A stretch of 64,000 bases of DNA from Thermanaerovibrio acidaminovorans DSM 6589. Lineage in GTDB: Bacteria; Synergistota; Synergistia; Synergistales; Synergistaceae. A program made the position numbers and the translations under genes. Numbering within the stretch: the stretch's first letter is position 1; each line of letters starts with the position of its first letter. Location: assembly GCF_000024905.1 (NCBI RefSeq), contig NC_013522.1, positions 186,001 to 250,000 of the forward strand, written 5' to 3'. Positions 1-7,863 of the stretch are shown here, piece after piece. The notes beneath the pieces were generated by a model. It did not search any database and was not told the DNA's origin. It was given only the letters and a program-made list of their open reading frames with translations.

Positions 1-600
1 GCCGCCTTCTCGGAGCCCAGGGTCTCCTGCCACTGCCTCCTATGCGGCCAGTGGAGCGACCCGGCGGACCTGATCCCCCGGAACTTCCGGGTCTGGAGGC
101 TCACCGATAAGGGGGTCCTGGCGGCCCAGACGGGGGAGATGCAGAGCCGGTACGAGGTGATGGACACCCTAAACTACATGAAGCCCGAGCCCTTCCGGCA
201 CATCCTGCAGTGGATGCTGAACCTCTCCAGGAGGCCACCGGTGGAGCCCTTCTGCCTGCTTTCCATATCCTTCGGGGACCTGGACGCCTTCGTGGCCCGG
301 GTTGGGCTCCGGCGGGCCATGGAGACCCTTCGCTCCATCATGGGAAGGATAAAGGAGATGATCCGAACCACCGACGTGAGCACCCGGTCCGAGCATGAGG
401 AGATCCTGCTTCTGTTGCCCAAGACCCCCCTGGAGGGGGGGCTGGTGGTGGCCCGCCGCATAGGACAGATTCGGTCTGCCCTGCCCCAGGAGGTGGCCTC
501 CACCTTGCCCCTGGAGGTGAAGATCGCCTCGGTGCCCGAGGACCTGGAGGACTCGGCGGACGTGGACCTGTTCCTTGCGAAGCTGCGAGAGGTGAGGTGA
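1..600 (+). CDS. degenerate GGDEF-domain protein, 5' end cut off by the window
   Basis: The frame is open from base 1 to the TGA at 598-600, so only the C-terminal 199 residues are visible. The first 20 residues contain a Cys-rich motif (CHCLLC) that may bind metal. From about residue 85 of the visible part the sequence follows the GGDEF fold: FGDLDAF, then IRTTD, LLLPKT and VARRIGQI. Where an active cyclase has GGDEF the protein has SEHEE, so I expect no diguanylate cyclase activity; a ligand-sensing or scaffold role is inference. The stop is one base from the start of the next gene, a polysaccharide-type glycosyltransferase, which suggests co-expression and c-di-GMP-linked control of an exopolysaccharide step. 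Confidence 0.7.
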   Translation, partial: AAFSEPRVSCHCLLCGQWSDPADLIPRNFRVWRLTDKGVLAAQTGEMQSRYEVMDTLNYMKPEPFRHILQWMLNLSRRPPVEPFCLLSISFGDLDAFVARVGLRRAMETLRSIMGRIKEMIRTTDVSTRSEHEEILLLLPKTPLEGGLVVARRIGQIRSALPQEVASTLPLEVKIASVPEDLEDSADVDLFLAKLREVR

Positions 601-601
601 C

Positions 602-1954
602 TTGGGACCCTTCCTCGTTACCGATGTCCTGCGGATGGCGGCGGCGGCGATCCGGGGGCTACTGGAGGATCCCCTGTCGTCCCAGGTGTGGGTGGTGATC
701 TTCAAGTTCGTCCCCATGGTGGTCTTCCTGGAGCTACCCTACTACGCCTTCGTCCTGGCTGGGGTGCTCAAGTACGCCATGGAGAGGGCCCTGCTGCCCT
801 GGGAGGAGGTGCAGTACCACCCGAGCGTGTCCTGCATAATCACCTGCTACTCCGAGGGGGAGGACGTGAAGCTCACCATAAGGACCCTGGCGCACCAGAT
901 CTACCCCGGCAGGATCCAGATAATACCGGTCATAGACGGGGCCCTGGTGAACTCCCACACCCACCGGGCGGCGCTGGAGATGATGGACCAGGTGATGAGG
1001 GCTCCCAACCGGGAGCTGCTGGTGTTGCCCAAGTGGCAGCGGGGGGGGCGGGTCTCGTCGCTCAACGCGGGGCTGTCGGTGGCCCGGGGGGAGGTGGTGA
1101 TGGCCCTGGACGGGGACACCTCCTTCGACAACGACATGGTCTCCAAGGCGGTGCGCCACTTCAGGGATCCGAACGTGGCGGCGGTGGCCGGGTGCCTCCG
1201 GGTGCGGAACTGGAGGTCCTCCCTGGCGGCAGCGCTGCAGGGGCTGGAGTACATGCTGGCCATAGGGGTCAGCAAGACGGGCCTTAGCCAGTTCAACGCG
1301 GTGAACAACATATCCGGCGCCTTCGGCATATTCCGGCGGGAGGTGCTGAACCTGATCATGGGCTGGGACGCGGGGAGCGCCGAGGATCTGGACATCACCA
1401 TGAGGATAAAGAACTACTTCGGCCGATACCGGTCGGTGAGGATCCTCTTCGACCCGGAGGTGATAGGGCACACCGACGCGCCCCCCACGTTCCGGGGCTT
1501 CTTCAAGCAGCGCCTCCGCTGGGACGGGGACCTGTTCTACATATACGTCCGCAAGCACCTGAAGTCCTTCTCGCCATCCATGATGGGCTGGAGGAACTTC
1601 ATCACCGTAACCCTGGGAGGGCTCTACTTCCAGATCGTGGTGCCCCTGATCCTGTTGGTCTACACCGCCTTCAGCTTCATCACCTTGCCGCTGGGGACGG
1701 TATTTAGGATCCTCTTGCTGGTATACTTGTTCTACCTGGGGGTCACCTTGGTGTTCTACCTGCTGGGGCTCGCCTTCGTGTCCGAGCGGCCCAGGGATGA
1801 CCTGATCTTGGGCGTCCTGCTGCCCCTCTTCCCGGTCTTCACCTTCGCGTCCCGCCTATGGTCCGCCGCGGCGGTCATCTGGGAGATGGTGGCCCGGGGG
1901 CACCTGGACTCCTCCATGGCTCCCTGGTGGGTCCTCAGGAAGGGAAGGTTCTGA
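602..1954 (+). CDS. membrane glycosyltransferase family 2 (polysaccharide synthase type)
   Basis: A 450-residue processive-type GT2 enzyme likely to polymerise or extend a cell-surface polysaccharide from nucleotide sugars at the inner membrane. The N-terminal membrane segment lies at about residues 25-60. The catalytic core shows IPVIDG, the DxD-type ALDGDT (about residue 163), AEDLDITM and the QRLRW acceptor motif near residue 305. Three further hydrophobic segments follow at about 330-430. This arrangement matches PgaC/cellulose-synthase-like enzymes, but the sugar cannot be told from sequence. The TTG start sits one base after the preceding stop. Neighbours before and after it are GGDEF, HDOD and HD-GYP proteins, suggesting second-messenger control. 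Confidence 0.8.
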   Translation: MGPFLVTDVLRMAAAAIRGLLEDPLSSQVWVVIFKFVPMVVFLELPYYAFVLAGVLKYAMERALLPWEEVQYHPSVSCIITCYSEGEDVKLTIRTLAHQIYPGRIQIIPVIDGALVNSHTHRAALEMMDQVMRAPNRELLVLPKWQRGGRVSSLNAGLSVARGEVVMALDGDTSFDNDMVSKAVRHFRDPNVAAVAGCLRVRNWRSSLAAALQGLEYMLAIGVSKTGLSQFNAVNNISGAFGIFRREVLNLIMGWDAGSAEDLDITMRIKNYFGRYRSVRILFDPEVIGHTDAPPTFRGFFKQRLRWDGDLFYIYVRKHLKSFSPSMMGWRNFITVTLGGLYFQIVVPLILLVYTAFSFITLPLGTVFRILLLVYLFYLGVTLVFYLLGLAFVSERPRDDLILGVLLPLFPVFTFASRLWSAAAVIWEMVARGHLDSSMAPWWVLRKGRF

Positions 1955-1986
1955 TATGTCAATGTGGCGTCTTGGAGGTGATGGGC

Positions 1987-3210
1987 TTGCCGAAGGTTAG
2001 GGTGTCAGACCTCAGGGAGGGAATGGTCCTCCAGGAGGACCTGTTGGCCCCCAACGGCAGGTTCATCCTGCCCAAGGGGGCGGTCATAAGGGAGTCCTAC
2101 ATAAAGACCTTCAAGGCCTGGGGGGTGGTGGAGGCATCGGTGGCGGAAGGGCCCGTGGCGGAGGAGCCCCCGGTGCCGGAGGGCCTGGCGCCGTTCATCG
2201 ACAGGGCCCGGGCTCTGGCGGACATGTTCTTCCCCCGGGAGGGGAGGGACGAGATGCCCATGAGGGAGATCCACCGTTGCGGGGTGCTGGCCATGGCCAA
2301 GTCCCTCGCGGAGGGGGAGGAGTTCCCCCTGGAGGTGGGGTGCATCCCCGTGTCCCCCTCGTCGGTGGGGGTCCGGCGCAAGGTGACCCCTCACGAGCTG
2401 GTGGCGGCCAACGCCTTCGTCACCCTCCCGGACATCTACTATCGGATAGACGAGGTGATAAAGGCCCCGAACAGCTCGGTGGAGCAGATAGCCCGGGTTG
2501 TGGGAAAGGATCCCAGCCTCTCCGCCAAGCTCCTGAAGCTGGTGAACAGCTCCTTCTACGGCCTCCCATCCCGGGTGGATTCGGTGGCCCGGGCGGTGAC
2601 GCTGGTGGGCACCAAGGAGCTCCTGAACTTGGCCATAGGGGTGTCACTGCTGTCCGCCTTCAAGGGGCTGGACCCGGGCTACGTGTCCGTCCGGTCCTTC
2701 TGGACCCACTCGGTGGCCTGCGGGGTCTTCGCCCGGATCCTGGCCGCAAAGATGGGCATCCGGGAGGAGGAACGGTTCTTCCTGGCGGGGCTCATGCACG
2801 ACATAGGGCGCCTGATCCTGTACGTGAAGGTCCCCTTCAGCATGGGGGAGGTGATCCGCCTGTCCTCCCAGGGGCAGGACATCTACGAGACCGAACAGGA
2901 TGTCCTGGGGTTCGATCACGGACACCTGAGCTACTACGCCCTGAGGGAATGGAAGATCCCCTCGTCCATAGGGGAGCTGGTCCGGTTTCACCACAGGCCC
3001 TCCTCCGCCCGCACGCCGGAGGAGCTGGTGGTCCACGTGGCGGACGTGTTCGCCATGGCGGGTCGGTTCGGCACCAGCGGTAGCTTCATGGTGCCCCGCC
3101 TTAGCCCCTACCACTGGGACCAGCTGGGGCTATCGGTCAACGTCATAGAGCCGGTGTTCGTCCAGGGTCAGAGGCAGATCCGGGAGATAATCGGCATGTT
3201 CTTCTCCTGA
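1987..3210 (+). CDS. HDOD-domain signalling protein
   Basis: A cytoplasmic protein of 407 residues if the TTG at 1987 is used. That TTG has GGAGG eight bases upstream (1974-1978), whereas the in-frame ATG at 1981 lies only two bases from it. Residues 1-45 (VSDLREGMVLQEDL, then LPKG) form the small N-terminal module common in HD-type signalling proteins. An HDOD domain occupies about residues 140-350: PDIYYRIDEVI, LLKLVNSSFYG, VARAVTLVGT and the non-catalytic LMHDIGRLIL helix. HDOD proteins are thought to be regulatory rather than enzymatic. It sits between a glycosyltransferase and a GGDEF/HD-GYP hybrid in one plus-strand run, so a c-di-GMP or biofilm role is likely but inferred. Confidence 0.8.
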   Translation: MPKVRVSDLREGMVLQEDLLAPNGRFILPKGAVIRESYIKTFKAWGVVEASVAEGPVAEEPPVPEGLAPFIDRARALADMFFPREGRDEMPMREIHRCGVLAMAKSLAEGEEFPLEVGCIPVSPSSVGVRRKVTPHELVAANAFVTLPDIYYRIDEVIKAPNSSVEQIARVVGKDPSLSAKLLKLVNSSFYGLPSRVDSVARAVTLVGTKELLNLAIGVSLLSAFKGLDPGYVSVRSFWTHSVACGVFARILAAKMGIREEERFFLAGLMHDIGRLILYVKVPFSMGEVIRLSSQGQDIYETEQDVLGFDHGHLSYYALREWKIPSSIGELVRFHHRPSSARTPEELVVHVADVFAMAGRFGTSGSFMVPRLSPYHWDQLGLSVNVIEPVFVQGQRQIREIIGMFFS

Positions 3211-3224
3211 GGGGGTGGGGGGTA

Positions 3225-5270
3225 GTGGAGCAGGACCCTCAGAAGCGGGTCAGGGAGCTGGAGGCCCAGCTGGAGCAGGCCCAGCGGGAGAGGATGGAGG
3301 CGGTGATGGCCCTCCAGATAGCCATGGAGTTCAGCAGCCACCTGCCCTCCTCCTACAAGGATGGCCCCCTGAGGGACATGCTGGACGAGGCGGCCTCCAA
3401 GGTGAGGTCCATCCTCTCCCCAATCGCCTTCGCCTTCTACGTGGTGGCCCCCGGCTTCCCCAGCTTCGACCTGGCGGGCTGTTACCCCTCCTCCAAGATG
3501 CCCCTGCTGGAGAGGGAGAAGGACATCCTGATAGAGGACGGGTCCTTCGCCTGGGCGGTGGAGGTGAGCAAGCGCACCTGGTGCACCTCCAGCGACGGCA
3601 ACCTGCGGATGCTGCTCCAGCCCATGGTGTCCAACGACCGGGTCATGGGGATGTTCCTGGCCGCCATGGACTTCGGCGACGTGCCGGACGTGAAGCTGGT
3701 CTTCCTGTCGGTGATCCTGAGCTCCCTGGCGGGGGCCATCCAATCAAGGCAGCTGATCGACGCCCTCAAGGAGGCCAACGGGGAGCTGGTGAGCCGTTGC
3801 TTCTCCCTGGAGCGGTCCAAGCTGGAGGCCCGGGCGGAGAGGCGCAAGCTGGACCAGGAGATCGCCGAGGCCCGGACCGAGGCCCGTGGGGCCCAGGAGC
3901 GGGTCTTCCAGGTCTTCGAGGCCATGGACGATCCGGTTTTATTGGTGGACCGGGGCCACAGGCTCTCCTACTGCAACGGGGCCTTCCTCTCCCGGTACGG
4001 CCTGTCCATGGATGAGGCGCTTGGCATGTCCCCCGAGGAGCTTCTGGGAGACGGGGACTACGCGGAGACCTGGCGGGGCCTCATCGGCCAGGCCCTCTCA
4101 TCCAGCTCTCCGATCCGCCGGGACGTGGAGTCGGTGGCGGGTGGCTCCCGGGTGGTCTTCGACTCCTCCCTCTTCCCCATGAGGGGCCTCAGCGGAGGGG
4201 TGGAGGCGGTGGGGATCGTCTTGCGGGACGTGACGGAGCGGCGGGCGGCTGAGGAGATGATGCGCTTCATGGGCTACCACGACCCCCTCACTGGGCTCTA
4301 CAACCGGCGGTTCTTTGAGGAGGAGATGAGGCGGCTCGATACGGACCGGCAGTTGCCCCTGTGTGTCCTCATGGGGGACGTGGACGGGCTCAAGCTCACC
4401 AACGACGTGTTCGGCCACCACGAGGGGGACCGGCTTCTGATGGACGTGGCGGAGCACCTAAAGCGGAGTATCCGGCGGGAGGACGTGCTGGCCCGGTGGG
4501 GAGGGGACGAGTTCGTGGTGCTGCTCCCCAAGACGGACCCGGAGGTGGCCATGGAGATAGCCCGGCGGCTGTCGGTGATGGACTCGAGCCGAAAGCCGGT
4601 GCCCTACAAGATAACCTTCGGCCTTGGGGTGAAGACGTCGCCGGAGCAGGACGCGAACTCGGTCCTCCGCATGGCGGAGGACCGGATGTACTCCCTCAAG
4701 GGCCGGGAGAGGGACTGGGTCCGGGAGAAGATCGTCAACTCCCTCATGCTGGACATCGAGAAGAGGTCCTGCGAGACCTGCGAGCACCGTAGAAGGGTAG
4801 CCAACCTGGCGCTGGGGATCGGTAGGGCCATGGGGCTGGAGGACGACGACCTGGAGCGGCTCATGCTCCTGGGGGAGTACCACGACGTGGGGATGATAGA
4901 GGTGGGGGAGGAGGTCCTCCGGAAGGAGGGCCCCCTGGACCGGTACGAGATGTCCCTGGTGATGAAGCACCCGGAGACCGGCTACCGGGTGGCCAACGCA
5001 TCCTCGTCGTCGCTGGGGGAGATAGCCCGGCTGATCCTCCACCACCACGAGAACTACGACGGCACCGGCTACCCCCACGGGCTCAAGGGCAACCAGATAC
5101 CCCTCCTGGATCGGATCTTCCGGGTGGCGGACTCCTACGAGGTTATCACCGGCGGCCGTCCCTATAGGCCCCCCATGAGCCCCGACCAGGCGCTGGAGGA
5201 GATCGCCTCCCGCTCCGGTACCTGGTACGATCCCGCAGTGGTGCAGGCCCTCCTGGGCCTCATGGGCTAG
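3225..5270 (+). CDS. PAS-GGDEF-HD-GYP hybrid (c-di-GMP synthesis and breakdown)
   Basis: A soluble 681-residue protein starting at GTG. Order of parts: N-terminal coiled coil (1-30), a GAF-like region (about 30-185), a second coiled coil (190-230), PAS (about 235-345), GGDEF (about 350-500) and HD-GYP (about 505-680). The GGDEF site is intact (ARWGGDEF) with the substrate motif HDPLTGLYNRR. The HD-GYP half keeps the HD pair (EYHDVGM) and DGTGYPHG, but the Lys normally following HDxG is Met. It probably both makes and hydrolyses c-di-GMP; which activity dominates cannot be read from sequence. Its TAG stop overlaps the stop of the convergent ybaK gene within a single CTAG. Confidence 0.88.
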   Translation: MEQDPQKRVRELEAQLEQAQRERMEAVMALQIAMEFSSHLPSSYKDGPLRDMLDEAASKVRSILSPIAFAFYVVAPGFPSFDLAGCYPSSKMPLLEREKDILIEDGSFAWAVEVSKRTWCTSSDGNLRMLLQPMVSNDRVMGMFLAAMDFGDVPDVKLVFLSVILSSLAGAIQSRQLIDALKEANGELVSRCFSLERSKLEARAERRKLDQEIAEARTEARGAQERVFQVFEAMDDPVLLVDRGHRLSYCNGAFLSRYGLSMDEALGMSPEELLGDGDYAETWRGLIGQALSSSSPIRRDVESVAGGSRVVFDSSLFPMRGLSGGVEAVGIVLRDVTERRAAEEMMRFMGYHDPLTGLYNRRFFEEEMRRLDTDRQLPLCVLMGDVDGLKLTNDVFGHHEGDRLLMDVAEHLKRSIRREDVLARWGGDEFVVLLPKTDPEVAMEIARRLSVMDSSRKPVPYKITFGLGVKTSPEQDANSVLRMAEDRMYSLKGRERDWVREKIVNSLMLDIEKRSCETCEHRRRVANLALGIGRAMGLEDDDLERLMLLGEYHDVGMIEVGEEVLRKEGPLDRYEMSLVMKHPETGYRVANASSSSLGEIARLILHHHENYDGTGYPHGLKGNQIPLLDRIFRVADSYEVITGGRPYRPPMSPDQALEEIASRSGTWYDPAVVQALLGLMG

Positions 5271-5752
5271 CCCTCCCGGGAGATCTTCCCCCAGGAGCCG
5301 GAGGTGGCCCTAAGGAGGTCATGGGGGTTCATGAGGACCTGCATGCCCCTGACGCCGGCGCTCACCGATATGAAGGGGAAGCTCCGGGCGGATTCATCGA
5401 TGTAGGTGGGGAAGTGGCGCTTCATCCCCACCGGGGAGCAGCCCCCCCGGACGTAGCCGGTTAGGGGCTGGAGGTCCTTGAGGTCTATCAGCTCCACCCG
5501 TTTGTTGCCTGATAGGGCCGCAAGGGCCTTCATGTCCGCCTCACGGTTGCCGGGTATCACCGCCACCAGGTGACCGGTCCGGTCCCCCTTGAGCACCAAT
5601 GTCTTGAAGACCTGCTCGAGGGGAAGGTTCACTTTCAGGGCCACCGCCCTGGCGGACAGATCTGACTCGTCCGCCTGATACTCCCTGGTCTCGAAATGAA
5701 TCCCCATCTGTTCCAGGATCCGGATAGCGTTGGTTTTCCCCTTTGACTTCAT
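5267..5752 (-). CDS. ybaK: YbaK/EbsC-type Cys-tRNA(Pro) deacylase
   Basis: A small cytoplasmic editing enzyme of 161 residues that clears cysteine mis-loaded on tRNA(Pro). The YbaK fold is visible across the whole protein: KTNAIRILEQ at the start, VFKTLVLKGD (residues about 44-53) with the conserved Lys, AVIPGNREAD, and RGGCSPVGMK with the Gly-rich loop near residue 105. Length fits the family. Three possible starts lie together (GTG 5761, ATG 5758, ATG 5752); the last has GGAGG eight bases upstream and is chosen. It is a lone gene converging on the GGDEF/HD-GYP gene and divergent from the SpoIIE phosphatase gene. Confidence 0.88.
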   Translation of the reverse strand: MKSKGKTNAIRILEQMGIHFETREYQADESDLSARAVALKVNLPLEQVFKTLVLKGDRTGHLVAVIPGNREADMKALAALSGNKRVELIDLKDLQPLTGYVRGGCSPVGMKRHFPTYIDESARSFPFISVSAGVRGMQVLMNPHDLLRATSGSWGKISREG

Positions 5753-5789
5753 GATCATCACCTCCTGCCGGGACGAGATTGATCGAAAC

Positions 5790-5799
5790 GATTATAATC
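5790..5799. promoter_or_regulatory. overlapping divergent -10 elements
   Basis: The 10-bp palindrome GATTATAATC gives TATAAT on the plus strand (5793-5798) towards the SpoIIE phosphatase gene and TATAAT on the minus strand (5791-5796) towards ybaK. Clear -35 boxes are not visible at the usual distance on either side, so this is a candidate bidirectional promoter only. Confidence 0.4.
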
Positions 5800-5826
5800 T
5801 GACAGAGATCCCTTGGGGGTGATCCG

Positions 5827-6984
5827 TTGAGCGATAAAATCGATCCTATAAGGGACCTGTTGAATTACCATCCGGATATGTTGTTTGTGCTGGATCGATC
5901 GGGCAGGATAGTTGAGGCCGGCGCGTCGGCTTTCGTGTTTTTGGGTCTAATGCCCAACGATATAAGGGGAACCAGCTTCGCCAACTTGTTGCCGCCGGAC
6001 AGGAGGGAGGAGTTCCTTCGCTTTATATCGCGACCCAGGATGCTTAGAATGAACCGTTACCCGATGGTGAGGCACGATGGTGTGGAGGTCACCATGGAGC
6101 TCCACGTGTCCAAGGGCTCCTGGGCGGGAGAGGAGGCCATATACCTCACCGCCATAGACTTGTCGGAACGTGTCCGCTCCGAGGCTCAGGTGGAGTTCTA
6201 CATGGAGGAGATGGAGCGGATCGCCATGAAGTTGCGGCAGACCCAGCAGGCCCTGGACGACCAGCTCCAGAAGGCGGCCAAGCTCCATCGGAAGCTGATG
6301 CCCGCCATCCCTAAGATGGAGGGCATCGTGGGAGCCGGCTGTTTCGATCCCGCCTCTCGCATAGGGGGGGACTTTTACGGGGTGGTTCCCCTGGGGGACC
6401 GGGCGCTGGCGTACCTGGTGGACGTGAGCGGACACGGGCTGGATGGGGCCCTCATCTCCCTTTTCGTTAGGGACTGGGTGGCGGAGTACCTTTCGGGCAG
6501 AACTCCCTCCCAGGTGGACCCCCTGAACCTGCTTGAACACATATCGAGCCGTTTCCTTGGGGAGGAACTCCTGTACGATTACTTCATCTGCCTCCAGATA
6601 GCCCTGTTTGACCGAGGCAAGGGCACGTTTCGCCTGGTCAACGCTGGCAACCCGGTGAGGCCCATGCTGTTCACCCCTGAAGGGGGAGTCGCGCTGTTGG
6701 ACTGCGTTGGGACTCCGGTGGCAGGTTTGGGCGAAGAGGATATAACCCCGGTGGAGGTGCCGTTCCGGAGTGGCTCGAGGCTGCTCCTCCTTACCGACGG
6801 AGTTGTGGATCAGGACTCCTCTGGTGAGAGGTTTGGAGTCTTTAGGGTCAAGGACCTGCTGGAGCGCCACGGTGCGGAGTCGCCTGAGGAGATCCTCCGG
6901 GCGATATACTCCGCCTTCCAGACGTTCCTTGGCGATAAGCCCCGAAGGGACGACGTGACTATGCTGTGCTTCGGAGCGGAATAA
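5827..6984 (+). CDS. PAS-SpoIIE/RsbU-type serine phosphatase
   Basis: A soluble 385-residue protein starting with TTG. A PAS domain covers about residues 8-115 (PDMLFVLDRSGRIVEAG), a coiled coil about 118-160, and a PP2C-like SpoIIE domain about 170-385. Metal-binding acidic residues appear in ASRIGGDFYG, YLVDVSGHG, LLLTDGVVD and RRDDVTM. Such phosphatases usually dephosphorylate STAS-domain anti-sigma antagonists. A STAS protein and an anti-sigma-type kinase are encoded 2-3 kb downstream (9212-9929), so the three may form one partner-switching module, although they are not adjacent. Base composition here is somewhat less GC-rich than in the flanking genes. Confidence 0.85.
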   Translation: MSDKIDPIRDLLNYHPDMLFVLDRSGRIVEAGASAFVFLGLMPNDIRGTSFANLLPPDRREEFLRFISRPRMLRMNRYPMVRHDGVEVTMELHVSKGSWAGEEAIYLTAIDLSERVRSEAQVEFYMEEMERIAMKLRQTQQALDDQLQKAAKLHRKLMPAIPKMEGIVGAGCFDPASRIGGDFYGVVPLGDRALAYLVDVSGHGLDGALISLFVRDWVAEYLSGRTPSQVDPLNLLEHISSRFLGEELLYDYFICLQIALFDRGKGTFRLVNAGNPVRPMLFTPEGGVALLDCVGTPVAGLGEEDITPVEVPFRSGSRLLLLTDGVVDQDSSGERFGVFRVKDLLERHGAESPEEILRAIYSAFQTFLGDKPRRDDVTMLCFGAE

Positions 6985-7011
6985 ACTCTGAGCGCAGAAA
7001 GGGGGATGGGG

Positions 7012-7107
7012 ATGAAGGTTCGCATAACGTCCAGGTTCTGGTTGAACATGGTGTCGAAGCACGGACGTGACTTTAGGATGATTATGAGCACCATAATCGC
7101 CGGGTGA
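7012..7107 (+). CDS. possible 31-residue basic peptide
   Basis: A short open frame with AGGGGG a few bases upstream of ATG 7012 (another ATG at 7006) and a TGA at 7105-7107, three bases before the next start. The product would begin MKVRITSRFW and is rich in Arg, Lys and Met with a hydrophobic tail. I recognise no family. It could be a real small protein, a leader for the next gene, or chance. Confidence 0.3.
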   Translation: MKVRITSRFWLNMVSKHGRDFRMIMSTIIAG

Positions 7108-7110
7108 TGA

Positions 7111-7353
7111 ATGGCCTATAAAGGCCCGTCGGGCCTTTGGGGTGCGCCAGATGATGCGGAGAGACACCTTTTCGTCCCCTTCCAGGTGGAGGGGGAGAAT
7201 GTCACCTGTTGGATTCAGGATCAGGTGTTGGATTGGATGGAGCGAAGTCGTCCATCCCCGGAGGGGGACTACCTATTCTTCGTGGAGGGAGTGGGGCGTC
7301 TTCGCTTCCGCCTGGTGGAAGATGATGTCCGGGTTGATCATGAGAGGGGGTAG
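7111..7353 (+). CDS. hypothetical 80-residue protein
   Basis: A small acidic cytoplasmic protein with no family I recognise. It contains HLFVPFQVEGENVTCWI, then YLFFVEGVGRLRFRL, which looks like a short beta-rich fold. It lies between the SpoIIE phosphatase gene and a thioredoxin-like gene that starts three bases after its stop, so it is probably co-transcribed with the redox genes. The ribosome site is weak (GGGTGATGA). Confidence 0.5.
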   Translation: MAYKGPSGLWGAPDDAERHLFVPFQVEGENVTCWIQDQVLDWMERSRPSPEGDYLFFVEGVGRLRFRLVEDDVRVDHERG

Positions 7354-7356
7354 GAG

Positions 7357-7863
7357 TTGAACTTCAAAAACAGGAGACTTTGGGCTGTTCTGGCGGTAAT
7401 CATGGTGCTGTCCGCGGCCCTGCTGATGAAGGTTTTTGAGCGTCGGCGGGAGGCGGTGGAGGGTTTAACCTTCGAGGTTTCCGCCAGGTCGGAGATTGAG
7501 CGGGCCCTATCATCGGGGCTCCCGGTGATGATTGACTTCGGGTCCGAGTACTGCGGCCCCTGCCGGGCCATGGAGTCGGAGCTCATATGGGCGGAGGCCC
7601 TGGTTCGTGGCAAGGGGATCATTCTCTTCGCCGACGTGTGGAAGGATTCCTCCCTGGCGGAGGGTTTCCCCTTGCGGGTCATCCCCACCCAGTTCTTCTT
7701 CAACCGGGATGGGACCCCCCTGGCGGTGCCCAAGGACGACCAGCTGGGGCTCTTCGAGTACCGGGACGGATCGGGCCGACACGTCTACACCATCCACGAG
7801 GGGCCCTTGACGTCCCACCAGATCCTGGGGCTCTTCCGGCTCATGGGGGTGGACGTGGAGTGA
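7357..7863 (+). CDS. membrane-anchored thioredoxin-like protein
   Basis: A 168-residue protein with one N-terminal membrane segment (residues about 8-25) and a thioredoxin fold facing outwards. The redox motif is EYCGPCRAME (CGPC near residue 67), and the cis-Pro loop is VIPTQFFF. It probably handles thiol-disulfide exchange in the periplasm. TTG is the start, after GAGGGGG. The following CcdA-like gene begins inside its stop codon, so the pair most likely forms a reductant relay: CcdA carries electrons across the membrane and this protein passes them to periplasmic thiols. That pairing is well known for the families; the target is unknown. Confidence 0.82.
   Translation: MNFKNRRLWAVLAVIMVLSAALLMKVFERRREAVEGLTFEVSARSEIERALSSGLPVMIDFGSEYCGPCRAMESELIWAEALVRGKGIILFADVWKDSSLAEGFPLRVIPTQFFFNRDGTPLAVPKDDQLGLFEYRDGSGRHVYTIHEGPLTSHQILGLFRLMGVDVE

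Noticed and set aside
734-1558. Long reverse-strand frame opposite the glycosyltransferase, and many similar frames elsewhere
   Set aside because: GC-rich genes open long antisense frames. These have low-complexity Pro/Gly/Arg/His-rich products, no ribosome sites and no family motifs, while the sense frame is a clear protein.
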